A DNA stretch of 30,762 bases, from assembly GCA_002361775.1 (NCBI GenBank), contig DETV01000013.1, positions 1 to 30,762 on the forward strand, in the 5' to 3' direction. This stretch comes from Eubacterium sp. UBA3279 (GTDB lineage Bacteria; Bacillota; Clostridia; Lachnospirales; Lachnospiraceae). A model generated the notes under the pieces. That model made no database searches. It was not told the DNA's origin and was given only the letters and a program-made list of their open reading frames with translations. Positions 16,400 to 24,359 of the stretch are shown here, in pieces; the first letter of the stretch is position 1, and every line of letters begins with the position of its first letter. The position numbers and the translations under genes are program-made.

Positions 16400-16582
16400 A
16401 TGTCCATCTGTCCAAAGAATAAAACATCTAAAGCCAGAAGAGATAAAAGAAGAGCAAACTGGAAAATGAGCGCTCCAAACCTGGTAAAATGCAGCAAATG
16501 TGGTGCTCTGATGATGCCTCACAGAGTTTGCAAAGCTTGTGGATCTTATAACAAAAAAGAAATCGTTTCTCAGGAAGCTTAA
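16400..16582 (+). CDS. rpmF: 50S ribosomal protein L32
   Basis: A 60-residue L32 with N-terminal PKNKTSKARRDKRRANWK and four zinc-ribbon cysteines C31, C34, C44 and C47, so it is the zinc-containing form. Strong site AAGGAGGTG before the ATG. Co-transcribed with the DUF177 gene and closed by a terminator directly downstream. Confidence 0.98.
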   Translation: MSICPKNKTSKARRDKRRANWKMSAPNLVKCSKCGALMMPHRVCKACGSYNKKEIVSQEA

Positions 16583-16594
16583 TTTTGAGAAAAT

Positions 16595-16629
16595 AAAAAG
16601 GTGGGTCGGATTATCTGACTCACCTTTTT
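16595..16629 (+). terminator. rpmF terminator
   Basis: AAAAAGGTG...CACCTTTTT with an inner GTC/GAC pair forms a compact stem (16595-16629) ending in T5. Confidence 0.9.
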
Positions 16630-16662
16630 GCATATAGAAACGGAAGAAGTATTCAGATCATC

Positions 16663-16715
16663 AAAAAAAGACTGTCACAGAAAGCAAATAAAAATCTGCT
16701 CTGTGACAGTCTTTT
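16663..16715 (-). terminator. Terminator of the cold-shock gene
   Basis: A perfect 16-bp stem, AAAAGACTGTCACAGA (16666-16681) with TCTGTGACAGTCTTTT (16700-16715), is followed on the minus strand by a run of seven T (16669-16663). It may also act on the plus strand (T4 then AATTTT). Confidence 0.85.
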
Positions 16716-16746
16716 AATTTTCAGGACCTTGAAACAATAATAAAAA

Positions 16747-16947
16747 TTATAATTTCACAACGTTAGCAGCCTGCATTCCGCGAGCGCCTTCGGTTAAGTC
16801 GTAAGATACAGCCTGTCCTTCGTCCAGAGATTTGAATCCTTCACCCTGGATAGCAGAGAAATGTACGAAAACATCTGCTCCATCTTCTCCGGTAATGAAA
16901 CCATAGCCCTTTTCAGCATTGAACCATTTTACAGTACCTTTGTTCAT
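16747..16947 (-). CDS. csp: Cold-shock protein (CspA family)
   Basis: A 66-residue single cold-shock domain that binds single-stranded RNA and DNA. RNP1 is KGYGFI (13-18) and RNP2 is VFVHF (26-30). The start at 16947 follows TGGAGGT; the frame is open upstream to 17100 but that part is leader. Convergent with rpmF. The 5' leader is about 165 nt from the promoter at 17118-17146, a length typical of cspA-like genes, where leader folding controls expression; this one contains a terminator-like hairpin. Confidence 0.97.
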   Translation of the reverse strand: MNKGTVKWFNAEKGYGFITGEDGADVFVHFSAIQGEGFKSLDEGQAVSYDLTEGARGMQAANVVKL

Positions 16948-17011
16948 GATGTTACCTCCATAAAAAATAGAATAAATAGAATAGCAAAGTGCAGAAGAGA
17001 TGTTTACAAAT

Positions 17012-17080
17012 AAAAAAACCATCCGGTATGAGAGTAGATTGACAAAATAAATAATAGTCCCTGTTTCTCTCGCCAAATGG
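17012..17080 (-). promoter_or_regulatory. Terminator-like hairpin in the cold-shock leader
   Basis: On the minus strand CCATTTGG-C-GAGAG (17080-17067) pairs with CTCTC-ATA-CCGGATGG (17034-17019): five plus eight base pairs, two of them G-U, with a loop of about 32 nt. It is followed at once by seven T (17018-17012). It lies between the promoter and the start codon, so it could attenuate transcription. Confidence 0.5.
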
Positions 17081-17117
17081 GTAATATTAAATATATCCAA
17101 TTTCTTCTACTGGGTTT

Positions 17118-17146
17118 ATTATAGAGGGAAGAAATGTAAAAGTCAA
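17118..17146 (-). promoter_or_regulatory. Promoter of the cold-shock gene
   Basis: On the minus strand TTGACT (17146-17141), a 17-bp spacer and a perfect TATAAT (17123-17118). Confidence 0.85.
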
Positions 17147-17228
17147 GTTAAAATTCCATTGCAGAAAATAATAAGGAAGATTTTTTGATTTCTTCCCGGG
17201 AAGAGAGTGAATGGAAATGAAAAAATGC

Positions 17229-17257
17229 TTTATTTCAACGCGGTTTTCGTGTATGAT
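17229..17257 (+). promoter_or_regulatory. Possible pyr operon promoter
   Basis: TATGAT at 17252-17257 is a fair -10 box; the best -35 at 17 bp is the weak TTTATT (17229-17234). The short leader contains TGCAGT/ACTGCA (17273-17290) and GGAGA/TCTCC near the start codon. I do not see a PyrR-binding sequence or attenuator. Confidence 0.35.
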
Positions 17258-17342
17258 AGTAAGAGAGAAAAATGCAGTTTTAATACTGCAGGAAATAAAT
17301 GATGGAGATTTTTCAGGGGATTTCTCCAGGAAAGGATAAGAT

Positions 17343-18620
17343 ATGAAAATCCTGATTAAAAATGGAAGAATTATTGATCCGGATACTCGTTTAGACAAGG
17401 TAGCGGATCTGTTGATCGAAGATGAAAAAATTGCAGCAGTGGGTGAGAATCTGGAAGAAAAGGCAGATCAGACTGTTGATGCCCGGGGCTGTTTTGTGAT
17501 GCCGGGATTAATTGATATGCATGTGCATTTACGTGATCCAGGTCTTACTTACAAAGAAGATATTATTACCGGAGCTCAGGCAGCAGCAAAAGGAGGAGTT
17601 ACCACTGTTCTGGCAATGCCAAATACCAAGCCGGTGATGGATGATCCCTCCCGTATTGCTTATGTAAAACACAAGGCAAAAGAATTTGCAAAGATTAATG
17701 TTCTTCAGGTGGGTGCAATCACAAAGGGCATGAAGGGAGAGGAATTGTCCGATATTGAGGGAATGGTCAAGATGGGTATTCCCGCTATCAGTGAGGATGG
17801 AAAATCAGTAATGAATACCCAGTTGTACCGGGAAGCTATGGAGATAGCCAGAGATCTGGATATTCCTGTACTGGCTCACTGTGAAGATATCGATATGGTA
17901 AAAGGCGGCTGTATGAACGAAGATGAAAAATCAAAAGAATTTGGTCTTCCGGGTATCAGCAATGCGGTGGAAGATTGTATTGTGGCAAGAGATATTATTT
18001 TGTCAAGAGATACAGGATGTCACCTTCACCTTTGCCATTGTTCTACAGAAGCCAGCGCTCTGATGCTGAAGAAAGCAAAAAAAGCCGGCATTCCTGTGAC
18101 TGGTGAGGTATGCCCTCATCACTTTACTCTGACTTCTGACGATATGGTAAGAAATGATACAAATTATAAAATGAACCCGCCTCTGAGAAGAAAAGAAGAT
18201 CTGGAAGCGCTGCGTCAGGGACTGAAAGATGATGTGTTTGATGTGATCAGTACGGATCATGCACCTCACAGCAGAGAAGAGAAAGGGCAGTCTATGCTGC
18301 GGGCGCCATTTGGTATTGTGGGTCTGGAAACCAGCGTGGCTCTTACTATTACAGAACTGGTAGACACAGGATGGATCACTCCCATGCAGATGGCAGAGAA
18401 AATGAGTTATAATCCGGCCCGCATTTTAAAACTGGAAGATAAAGGTTCTCTTCGTCCGGGAAAAACAGCGGATGTGGTGATTATCGATCCAGAGGAAGAA
18501 TATGTTATCGATGTGAATTCTTTTGTGTCAAAAGGAAAGAATTCTCCTTTCCATGGCAGAAAAGTAAAAGGAAAGGTTAAAATGACAATCTGCAGCGGTA
18601 CTGTAGTATACGAAGAATAG
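17343..18620 (+). CDS. pyrC: Dihydroorotase
   Basis: A 425-residue class I dihydroorotase, which cyclises N-carbamoyl-aspartate to dihydroorotate in pyrimidine synthesis. The metal site begins with DMHVHLRDPG (H60, H62); further ligands are in LAHCED, LHLCHCSTE and the catalytic Asp in STDHAPHS. NPARILKLEDKGSLRPGKTADVVI marks the C-terminal amidohydrolase part. Start follows AGGAAAGGA. First gene of pyrC-pyrF-pyrK-pyrD; the next gene starts 30 nt downstream. Confidence 0.96.
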   Translation: MKILIKNGRIIDPDTRLDKVADLLIEDEKIAAVGENLEEKADQTVDARGCFVMPGLIDMHVHLRDPGLTYKEDIITGAQAAAKGGVTTVLAMPNTKPVMDDPSRIAYVKHKAKEFAKINVLQVGAITKGMKGEELSDIEGMVKMGIPAISEDGKSVMNTQLYREAMEIARDLDIPVLAHCEDIDMVKGGCMNEDEKSKEFGLPGISNAVEDCIVARDIILSRDTGCHLHLCHCSTEASALMLKKAKKAGIPVTGEVCPHHFTLTSDDMVRNDTNYKMNPPLRRKEDLEALRQGLKDDVFDVISTDHAPHSREEKGQSMLRAPFGIVGLETSVALTITELVDTGWITPMQMAEKMSYNPARILKLEDKGSLRPGKTADVVIIDPEEEYVIDVNSFVSKGKNSPFHGRKVKGKVKMTICSGTVVYEE

Positions 18621-18650
18621 AAAATTTTAGATGATTGAGAGGAAGATAGT

Positions 18651-19580
18651 ATGATTAATAAACTGATTGAAAAAATTAAAAAAACACATGCGCCCATCGT
18701 AGTAGGACTGGATCCTATGTTAAATTACGTTCCGGAGTATATTCAGAAAAAAGCGTTTGCAGAGTACGGTGAAACACTGGAAGGAGCAGCAGAGGCAATC
18801 TGGCAGTTCAACAAGGCCATTGTGGATGCTACGTACGATTTGATCCCGGCAGTGAAACCACAGGTTGCCATGTATGAACAGTTTGGTCTGGAAGGAATGA
18901 AAGCGTTTAAGAAAACAGTGGATTATTGTCATGAAAAAGATCTGGTAGTAATCGGCGATGTGAAGAGAGGAGATATCGGTTCTACTTCTGAGGCATATGC
19001 GGTAGGTCATCTGGGAAAAGTTCAGGTGGGAAATAATAGCTTCAGCGGATTTGATGAAGATTTTGCCACAGTAAATCCCTATCTTGGTTCTGATGGAATT
19101 AAGCCGTTTATCAAAGTATGTAAAGAAGAAAATAAAGGGTTGTTCATTCTGGTAAAAACATCCAATCCTTCCAGTGGGGAATTCCAGGATAGAATGATCG
19201 ATGGCCGTCCTCTCTATGAATGGGTTGGTGAACGTGTGTCTGAATGGGGAAAAGAGCATATGGGAGATTCCTACAGTTACATTGGAGCTGTTGTAGGCGC
19301 AACTTATCCGGAACAGGGTAAAGTTTTAAGAAAAGTAATGCCAAAAACATTTATTCTTGTACCGGGATACGGCGCACAGGGAGGAAGAGGTAAGGATCTG
19401 GTTCATTTCTTCAATGAAGACGGACTGGGAGCCATCATTAATTCTTCCCGTGGTATTATTGCCGCATATAAACAGGAAGCATATTCCGGATTTGGAGCAG
19501 AGAATTTTGCAGATGCATCCCGTCAGGCAGTGCTGGATATGGTGGCAGATATCGACGGCGCCCTCACAGCAGCGAAATAA
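18651..19580 (+). CDS. pyrF: Orotidine-5'-phosphate decarboxylase
   Basis: A 309-residue OMP decarboxylase, which makes UMP. IVVGLDPML at the N-terminus, and DVKRGDIGST with D103, K105 and D108, form the catalytic Asp-Lys-Asp network. SNPSSGEFQD and PGYGAQGG are phosphate- and loop-region blocks. The length and motif spacing fit the longer type 2 subfamily rather than the roughly 240-residue E. coli/Bacillus form. Within the pyr operon. Confidence 0.96.
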   Translation: MINKLIEKIKKTHAPIVVGLDPMLNYVPEYIQKKAFAEYGETLEGAAEAIWQFNKAIVDATYDLIPAVKPQVAMYEQFGLEGMKAFKKTVDYCHEKDLVVIGDVKRGDIGSTSEAYAVGHLGKVQVGNNSFSGFDEDFATVNPYLGSDGIKPFIKVCKEENKGLFILVKTSNPSSGEFQDRMIDGRPLYEWVGERVSEWGKEHMGDSYSYIGAVVGATYPEQGKVLRKVMPKTFILVPGYGAQGGRGKDLVHFFNEDGLGAIINSSRGIIAAYKQEAYSGFGAENFADASRQAVLDMVADIDGALTAAK

Positions 19581-19613
19581 AGGGAATAACAGGACAGGAG
19601 ACAGAAACAAACA

Positions 19614-20390
19614 ATGAAAAAAAAGGAATGGTGTACCGTAATCTCTCAGGAAGAGATCGGAAAAGATATCTATAGTATGTGGCTTCAGACAGAAGAAATC
19701 GGAAAAGAAGCCAAAGCAGGACAGTTTATTTCCCTGTATACAGGTGAAGGAAGTAAATTGTTGCCCCGCCCTATCAGTCTGTGTGAAATTGACAATGCAC
19801 AGGGAAGACTGAGGATCGTATACCGTGTAACAGGAAGCGCTACCGGTACAAAGATTTTTTCTCAGATGAAAGCAGGAGATAAAATAGAAGTTCTGGGACC
19901 GCTGGGAAATGGATTTCCTCTGGAAGAGGCGAAAGGCAAGAGAGTATTTCTCATGGGTGGTGGAATCGGGATTCCCCCCATGGTGGAGACTGGAAAACAG
20001 ATACAGCAGGATGTAACCGTGATCGCAGGATATCGGGATGAACTGTTTTTGACAGAAGAACTGGAAAAAACAGGCAGACTTTATGTGGCTACAGAAGACG
20101 GAAGCGCCGGAACAAAGGGAAATGTTATGGATGCGATCCGGGAAAATAATCTGGAAGCAGATGTGATCTTTGCCTGTGGACCTACTCCGATGCTGCGGGC
20201 AATTAAAGCATATGCCCAGGAGAAAAATATCCCCTGCTGGATTTCCATGGAAGAGAAGATGGCTTGCGGAATCGGAGCTTGTCTTGCCTGCGTATGTAAA
20301 TCAAAAGATGTAGACAGTCATTCTCATGTACACAATAAACGGATCTGTAAGGATGGTCCCGTATTTCTGGCTTCGGAGGTGGAACTGTAA
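19614..20390 (+). CDS. pyrK: Dihydroorotate dehydrogenase electron transfer subunit
   Basis: A 258-residue FAD and [2Fe-2S] protein that passes electrons from PyrD to NAD+. RPISLCE (52-58) is the FAD-binding block; GGGIGIPPMV (115-123) and CGPTPMLRA (188-196) belong to the NAD(P)-binding half. The cluster cysteines are C218, C223, C226 and C245 (CGIGACLACVC...C). The start has AGGAG at a rather long distance. It overlaps pyrD by one base (TAATG), so subunits are translated together. Confidence 0.95.
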   Translation: MKKKEWCTVISQEEIGKDIYSMWLQTEEIGKEAKAGQFISLYTGEGSKLLPRPISLCEIDNAQGRLRIVYRVTGSATGTKIFSQMKAGDKIEVLGPLGNGFPLEEAKGKRVFLMGGGIGIPPMVETGKQIQQDVTVIAGYRDELFLTEELEKTGRLYVATEDGSAGTKGNVMDAIRENNLEADVIFACGPTPMLRAIKAYAQEKNIPCWISMEEKMACGIGACLACVCKSKDVDSHSHVHNKRICKDGPVFLASEVEL

Positions 20391-21292
20391 TGAATACAAA
20401 GGTAAATCTGGCCGGTGTGGAATTGAAAAATCCGGTGATGACAGCTTCCGGAACTTTTGGAAGTGGAGAAGAATACAGTGAATTTGTAGATCTGAATGAA
20501 TTGGGAGCAGTGGTGACAAAAGGAGTGGCAAATGTACCATGGCCAGGAAATCCCACACCCCGTATTGCGGAAACATATGGAGGTATGATCAATGCCATCG
20601 GCCTTCAGAATCCGGGAGTTGATGTGTTTTGCAAAAGAGATATTCCTTTCCTGAAAAAATATGATACAAAAATCATTGTGAATGTCTGCGGTCATGCGCC
20701 GGAGGAATATCTGGCAGTGGTGGAAAGACTGGCAGAAGAGCCCATTGACATGATGGAAATCAATATTTCCTGTCCTAACGTAAATGCTAATTTCCTGGCA
20801 TTTGGTCAGGATCCTCATCATGTGGAAGAGCTGACCCGGCAGATCAAGAAGATTGCCAGACAGCCGGTTATTATGAAATTGACGCCGAATGTAACAGATA
20901 TTGCAGAAATCGCGAGAGCGGCGGAAGCAGGAGGCGCCGATGCAGTATCTCTGATCAATACATTGACAGGAATGAAAATCGATGTGAACAGAAGAACATT
21001 TGCAGTGGCAAACAAAACGGGAGGAATGTCCGGCCCTGCTGTAAAACCTGTGGCGGTACGGATGGTTTACCAGGTTGCCCAGGCAGTAAAAATTCCTATC
21101 ATAGGAATGGGAGGAATTCAGAATGCAGAAGACGCTCTGGAATTCATTCTGGCAGGAGCTACTGCAGTGTCTGTGGGAACAGCTAATTTCTTCAATCCAT
21201 ATGCAACGAGAGAAGTGATAAAGGGAATTGAAGATTATATGAGAAAATATCACGTAGAAGATATCCACGAATTAATAGGCGCTGTGAGATAA
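20390..21292 (+). CDS. pyrD: Dihydroorotate dehydrogenase, catalytic subunit (class 1B)
   Basis: A 300-residue FMN enzyme that oxidises dihydroorotate to orotate. The catalytic base is C128 in EINISCPNV, typical of class 1 enzymes, and NPVMTASGTFGSG, GLQNPG, SLINTLTGMKID and GMGGI belong to the FMN barrel. With PyrK next to it, this is the heterotetrameric, NAD-linked 1B type. A terminator follows the gene. Confidence 0.97.
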   Translation: MNTKVNLAGVELKNPVMTASGTFGSGEEYSEFVDLNELGAVVTKGVANVPWPGNPTPRIAETYGGMINAIGLQNPGVDVFCKRDIPFLKKYDTKIIVNVCGHAPEEYLAVVERLAEEPIDMMEINISCPNVNANFLAFGQDPHHVEELTRQIKKIARQPVIMKLTPNVTDIAEIARAAEAGGADAVSLINTLTGMKIDVNRRTFAVANKTGGMSGPAVKPVAVRMVYQVAQAVKIPIIGMGGIQNAEDALEFILAGATAVSVGTANFFNPYATREVIKGIEDYMRKYHVEDIHELIGAVR

Positions 21293-21319
21293 ACGGACTA
21301 CAGAACAGAAAAATGAGCA

Positions 21320-21351
21320 AAAGAGGCTGCTGATAAGAGGCGGCCTTTTTT
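21320..21351 (+). terminator. Terminator after pyrD
   Basis: AAGAGGCTGC (21321-21330) pairs with GCGGCC and the following Ts (21340 on) with one G-U in the GC part, ending in T6. A second small hairpin, GGATACC/GGTATCC (21361-21379), lies between it and the next gene. Confidence 0.75.
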
Positions 21352-21414
21352 GCAGAAAAAGGATACCTGTCCGGTATCCTGCTGAACACAAAAAGCAGCG
21401 GGAAGGAGAAGAGG

Positions 21415-22551
21415 ATGCGTTATATCAAACCTCATTACTATGATGAATTTAACTGTGTGGCAGAAAATTGTCCGGATACCTGCTGTGCAGGCTGGCAGAT
21501 CGTGATTGATGAAGAAGCACTGGAAAAATATGGTGATGTAAAAGGCGAATTTGGAGAAAGACTGAAGGCTTCTATAGATTGGAACGAAGGAACATTTCGG
21601 CAAAATAACCGTCGATGCTGTTTTTTGAATGAACGGAATCTTTGCGATCTGTACACCCAACTGGGGGAGGAAGCTTTATGCAAAACCTGTACCATGTATC
21701 CGAGACATGTGGAAGAATTTGCAGATTTGAGAGAATATTCCCTGTCCTTGTCCTGCCCGGCAGCGGCAAAAATTATTCTGGAATGCCAGGAGCCCACAAG
21801 ATTTTCAGTATATGAAAATGATGAGCCGGATGAACTGGAAGAAGAATTTGAAGACTTTGATTATCTGATGTTTACCCAGTTGGAGGATGGAAGAGAAGTT
21901 ATTTTTAATATTCTTCAGAACCGTCAGATGGATATGAGAAAAAGAATGGCTCTTGTTCTTGAAATGGCAAAAAAAATGCAGAGCTGTGTGGATGAGCAGC
22001 GACTGTTCGATGTGGATGAGGTGATAGAAGCTTATAGGAAACAACAGGGGGAAGCAGAATCTTTATCAGAGGAAAATATGGCGGGGAAAACGTATTTTTC
22101 AAGATGTAAGGAATTTTCTCTTTTGCTTCGACTGGAAAGGCTTCGGGATGAGTGGAGTCAACTGTTGGAAAGCGCCTGGAAGATTTTGTATGAGAAGGGA
22201 GAAAAAGACTACCTTGTCCTGAAGGAAGAATTTGATAAAGAGGTGGGATATCAGAGTAAACAGAAAGAAGCTTGGTCTGTACTGGCAGAACAGCTTATGA
22301 TGTTTTTTGTATACACATATTTTTGCGGCGCAGTGTATGATGACCAGATATACAGTAAAATGGCGCTGGCAGTATTTTGTACGGAGTGGATTGAGGAACT
22401 TGTAATGGCAAGATGGGCATTACAGGGGAAAAACATCACGAAAGAAGACTATATTCAGATTTCTTACCGTCTGGCAAGAGAAATTGAACATTCCGATGTG
22501 AATCTGAATTTGCTGGAAGAGTGGCTGGAGAAAGAAATGGAAGAAAGATGA
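21415..22551 (+). CDS. fliB: FliB-family (lysine-N-methylase-like) cysteine-rich protein
   Basis: A 378-residue protein that matches the flagellin lysine-N-methylase (FliB) family. The N-terminal third has many conserved-looking cysteines: C14, C19, C23/C24 (FNCVAENCPDTCCAGW), C68/C69, C77, C89/C92 (LCKTCTMYPR) and C114 (LSCPAA), likely an iron-sulfur or zinc site. The rest is helical and acidic, with an E/D-rich stretch near 135-145. No flagellar gene is present in the window, so flagellin may not be the substrate. It lies between pyrD and pyrE, behind a terminator. Start follows AAGGAG. Confidence 0.85.
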   Translation: MRYIKPHYYDEFNCVAENCPDTCCAGWQIVIDEEALEKYGDVKGEFGERLKASIDWNEGTFRQNNRRCCFLNERNLCDLYTQLGEEALCKTCTMYPRHVEEFADLREYSLSLSCPAAAKIILECQEPTRFSVYENDEPDELEEEFEDFDYLMFTQLEDGREVIFNILQNRQMDMRKRMALVLEMAKKMQSCVDEQRLFDVDEVIEAYRKQQGEAESLSEENMAGKTYFSRCKEFSLLLRLERLRDEWSQLLESAWKILYEKGEKDYLVLKEEFDKEVGYQSKQKEAWSVLAEQLMMFFVYTYFCGAVYDDQIYSKMALAVFCTEWIEELVMARWALQGKNITKEDYIQISYRLAREIEHSDVNLNLLEEWLEKEMEER

Positions 22552-22588
22552 CAGGGGAAAGAGGAAAGAATTTAGAAAAGTTCTTTGA

Positions 22589-22617
22589 TTGAAATAACCT
22601 TGAATATATGATAAAAT
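22589..22617 (+). promoter_or_regulatory. Probable pyrE promoter
   Basis: TTGAAA (22589-22594), a 17-bp spacer and TAAAAT (22612-22617), about 90 nt upstream of the pyrE start. Confidence 0.65.
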
Positions 22618-22708
22618 TGAAAAGATTTAAGAAATGTGTATGTAGTAATACAGAAGAAGAAAGCAGAGAGTAAGGGCGAGAAAGCCTGTAGATATGGAGG
22701 TTAAAAAT

Positions 22709-23389
22709 ATGGAACAGTATAAACAGGAATTTATCAGATTTATGGTGGAGAGTCAGGTATTAAAATTTGGAGAATTTACTTTGAAAAGCGGAAGAAAATC
22801 TCCATTTTTCATGAATGCGGGAGCGTATGTGACAGGTTCTCAGTTAAAAAGACTGGGTGAATACTATGCAAAAGCAATTCACGCCAAATATGGAGATGAT
22901 TTTGACGTATTGTTTGGACCGGCATACAAAGGAATTCCTCTGAGTGTGGTTACTGCAATTGCCTACAGCGAATTATATGGAAAAGAAATACGCTATTGTT
23001 CAGACAGAAAAGAAGAAAAAGATCATGGCGCAGATAAAGGAAGTTTTCTGGGAAGCAAATTAAAAGACGGAGACCGGGTGATCATGATTGAAGATGTGAC
23101 CACATCAGGAAAATCCATGGAAGAGACAGTTCCGAAGGTTCGAGGCGCTGCAGATGTGGAAATCGTGGGACTTATGGTATCTCTGGACCGGATGGAAGTA
23201 GGAAAAGGCGGAGAAAAATGTGCGTTGGAGGAAGTAAAAGATCTGTATGGATTTGAGACCAGCGCCATCGTTACCATGGAAGAAGTGGTAGAAGAGTTGT
23301 ATAACAAAGAATGTAATGGGCAGGTTGTGATTGATGATACTCTGAAACAGGCTATTGATGCATATTATCAGCAGTACGGTGCAAAATAA
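22709..23389 (+). CDS. pyrE: Orotate phosphoribosyltransferase
   Basis: A 226-residue enzyme that joins orotate to PRPP to give OMP. The PRPP-binding motif VIMIEDVTTSGKS is at 124-136, FGPAYKGIPL at 69-78 and the flexible catalytic loop RKEEKDHG near 100-107. ATG 22709 is chosen because TGGAGG lies at 22694-22700; the ATG at 22694 is itself part of that ribosome binding site. It has its own promoter and is separated from pyrCFKD by the FliB-family gene. Confidence 0.96.
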   Translation: MEQYKQEFIRFMVESQVLKFGEFTLKSGRKSPFFMNAGAYVTGSQLKRLGEYYAKAIHAKYGDDFDVLFGPAYKGIPLSVVTAIAYSELYGKEIRYCSDRKEEKDHGADKGSFLGSKLKDGDRVIMIEDVTTSGKSMEETVPKVRGAADVEIVGLMVSLDRMEVGKGGEKCALEEVKDLYGFETSAIVTMEEVVEELYNKECNGQVVIDDTLKQAIDAYYQQYGAK

Positions 23390-23409
23390 GGAAAAAAGGA
23401 GCTGTTCAT

Positions 23410-23565
23410 ATGAATAACGAAAAACTTTACCGGGTAATTTCTCATGGGGGAGCAGGAAGTCTTGCGCTGGGAATTATTGTACTGGTAACAGGAGTTGTTT
23501 CCGGTACTTTAATGATCGTTAACGGAGCCAGACTGCTGAAACAGAAATACCAGATCACTTTATAA
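23410..23565 (+). CDS. 51-residue single-pass membrane peptide
   Basis: A short gene with start ATG 23410 after AAAGGAG and stop TAA at 23563. The peptide begins MNNEKLYRVISHGGAGS, has a hydrophobic helix at about 17-37 (LALGIIVLVTGVVSG) and a basic tail ARLLKQKYQ. It sits 20 nt after pyrE and 18 nt before the VanZ-like gene, in the same direction. The spacing, ribosome site and balanced composition argue that it is real. I do not recognise its family. Confidence 0.7.
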   Translation: MNNEKLYRVISHGGAGSLALGIIVLVTGVVSGTLMIVNGARLLKQKYQITL

Positions 23566-23583
23566 GATGTATGAGGACATATT

Positions 23584-24057
23584 GTGAAAGCTGAAACAAA
23601 AAAAAGAATCCGCCTGATCAGTTGGATTTTCTTTATGGTGTATATTTTGCTGCTTATATATCTTTTGTTTCTTTCGGAAGATTATGGAAGAAAAGCATAT
23701 GCGTTCCGGGAGTATCAGTATAATCTGATTCCTTTTCAGGAAATCAGGAGATTTTGGATATACAGGGAAAAGGTAGGTTATCTTGCAGCCTTTTTAAATC
23801 TGGGAGGGAACATTATAGGTTTCCTTCCCTTTGGTTTTTTTCTTCCTATATTGGGATATCGGTTTCGCAATGGGCTGCTGACAGGATTGCTGGGATTTTC
23901 TTTAAGCCTGTTTGTGGAGTGTACTCAATTGGTGTGGAAAGTGGGATGCTTTGATGTGGATGACCTGATCTTGAATACTCTGGGAGTGTTTCTTGGTTAT
24001 GGAATATTTGTGATCTGCAATCAGTTAAGGAGATGGATATATGAGAAGAAAATATAA
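23584..24057 (+). CDS. VanZ-like membrane protein
   Basis: A 157-residue membrane protein with helices at about 12-30, 66-90, 94-112 and 127-145. The VanZ-family pattern is seen in YNLIPFQEI, NLGGNIIGFLPFGFFLP and SLFVECTQLV with the acidic turn CFDVDDLILNTLG. VanZ homologues are associated with teicoplanin resistance in enterococci, but most chromosomal copies have unknown roles, and no van genes are here. Start codon is GTG with ATGAGGA upstream. It overlaps the next gene by 17 nt. Confidence 0.85.
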   Translation: MKAETKKRIRLISWIFFMVYILLLIYLLFLSEDYGRKAYAFREYQYNLIPFQEIRRFWIYREKVGYLAAFLNLGGNIIGFLPFGFFLPILGYRFRNGLLTGLLGFSLSLFVECTQLVWKVGCFDVDDLILNTLGVFLGYGIFVICNQLRRWIYEKKI

Positions 24058-24355
24058 GTATGCATTTACAAAAAAAGATGAAACAGAGGGAGGATTTGCC
24101 TCTGTGATTTTTGCGGGAATTTCTTTGTTACTGTTTGTGGTGGCAGCTATACTTTCTTTTGCCTGGAAAGGAAATGCGGGAACCTGGATAGGAGTCCTGG
24201 GATTCATGGCAATTTTATTTTCCATATGTGGATTCTTTATTGGAATAAAAAGTTTTCAGGAAAAAGAGAAAAACTATCGTCTCAGTGTGTTGGGATCCAT
24301 GGGAAATGGTGTTTTCTTTGTGGGATGGCTGGCGTTGTTTCTGATAGGGGTGTGA
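24041..24355 (+). CDS. Small three-helix membrane protein (DUF6142-like)
   Basis: A 104-residue protein: a basic, charged N-terminus (RRKYKYAFTKKDETEGG) and three hydrophobic segments at about 20-41, 48-68 and 83-103. It resembles small Lachnospiraceae membrane proteins that I believe are grouped as DUF6142, an identification from memory. AAGGAG lies eight bases before the start inside the VanZ-like gene, so the two are coupled. Function unknown. Confidence 0.7.
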   Translation: MRRKYKYAFTKKDETEGGFASVIFAGISLLLFVVAAILSFAWKGNAGTWIGVLGFMAILFSICGFFIGIKSFQEKEKNYRLSVLGSMGNGVFFVGWLALFLIGV

Positions 24356-24359
24356 AAAT

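Noticed and set aside
17264..17342. A PyrR-type attenuator before pyrC
   Set aside because: No PyrR-binding loop sequence and no terminator/antiterminator pair; only short hairpins are present.
20324..21268. A 314-codon open frame on the minus strand across pyrD
   Set aside because: It is fully antisense to a clear class 1B PyrD, has a Cys/His/Ser-rich improbable composition and no family motif.
23584..24057. A glycopeptide-resistance locus, because of the VanZ-like protein
   Set aside because: No vanA/H/X/R/S-type genes are nearby, and chromosomal VanZ-like proteins are common without resistance.
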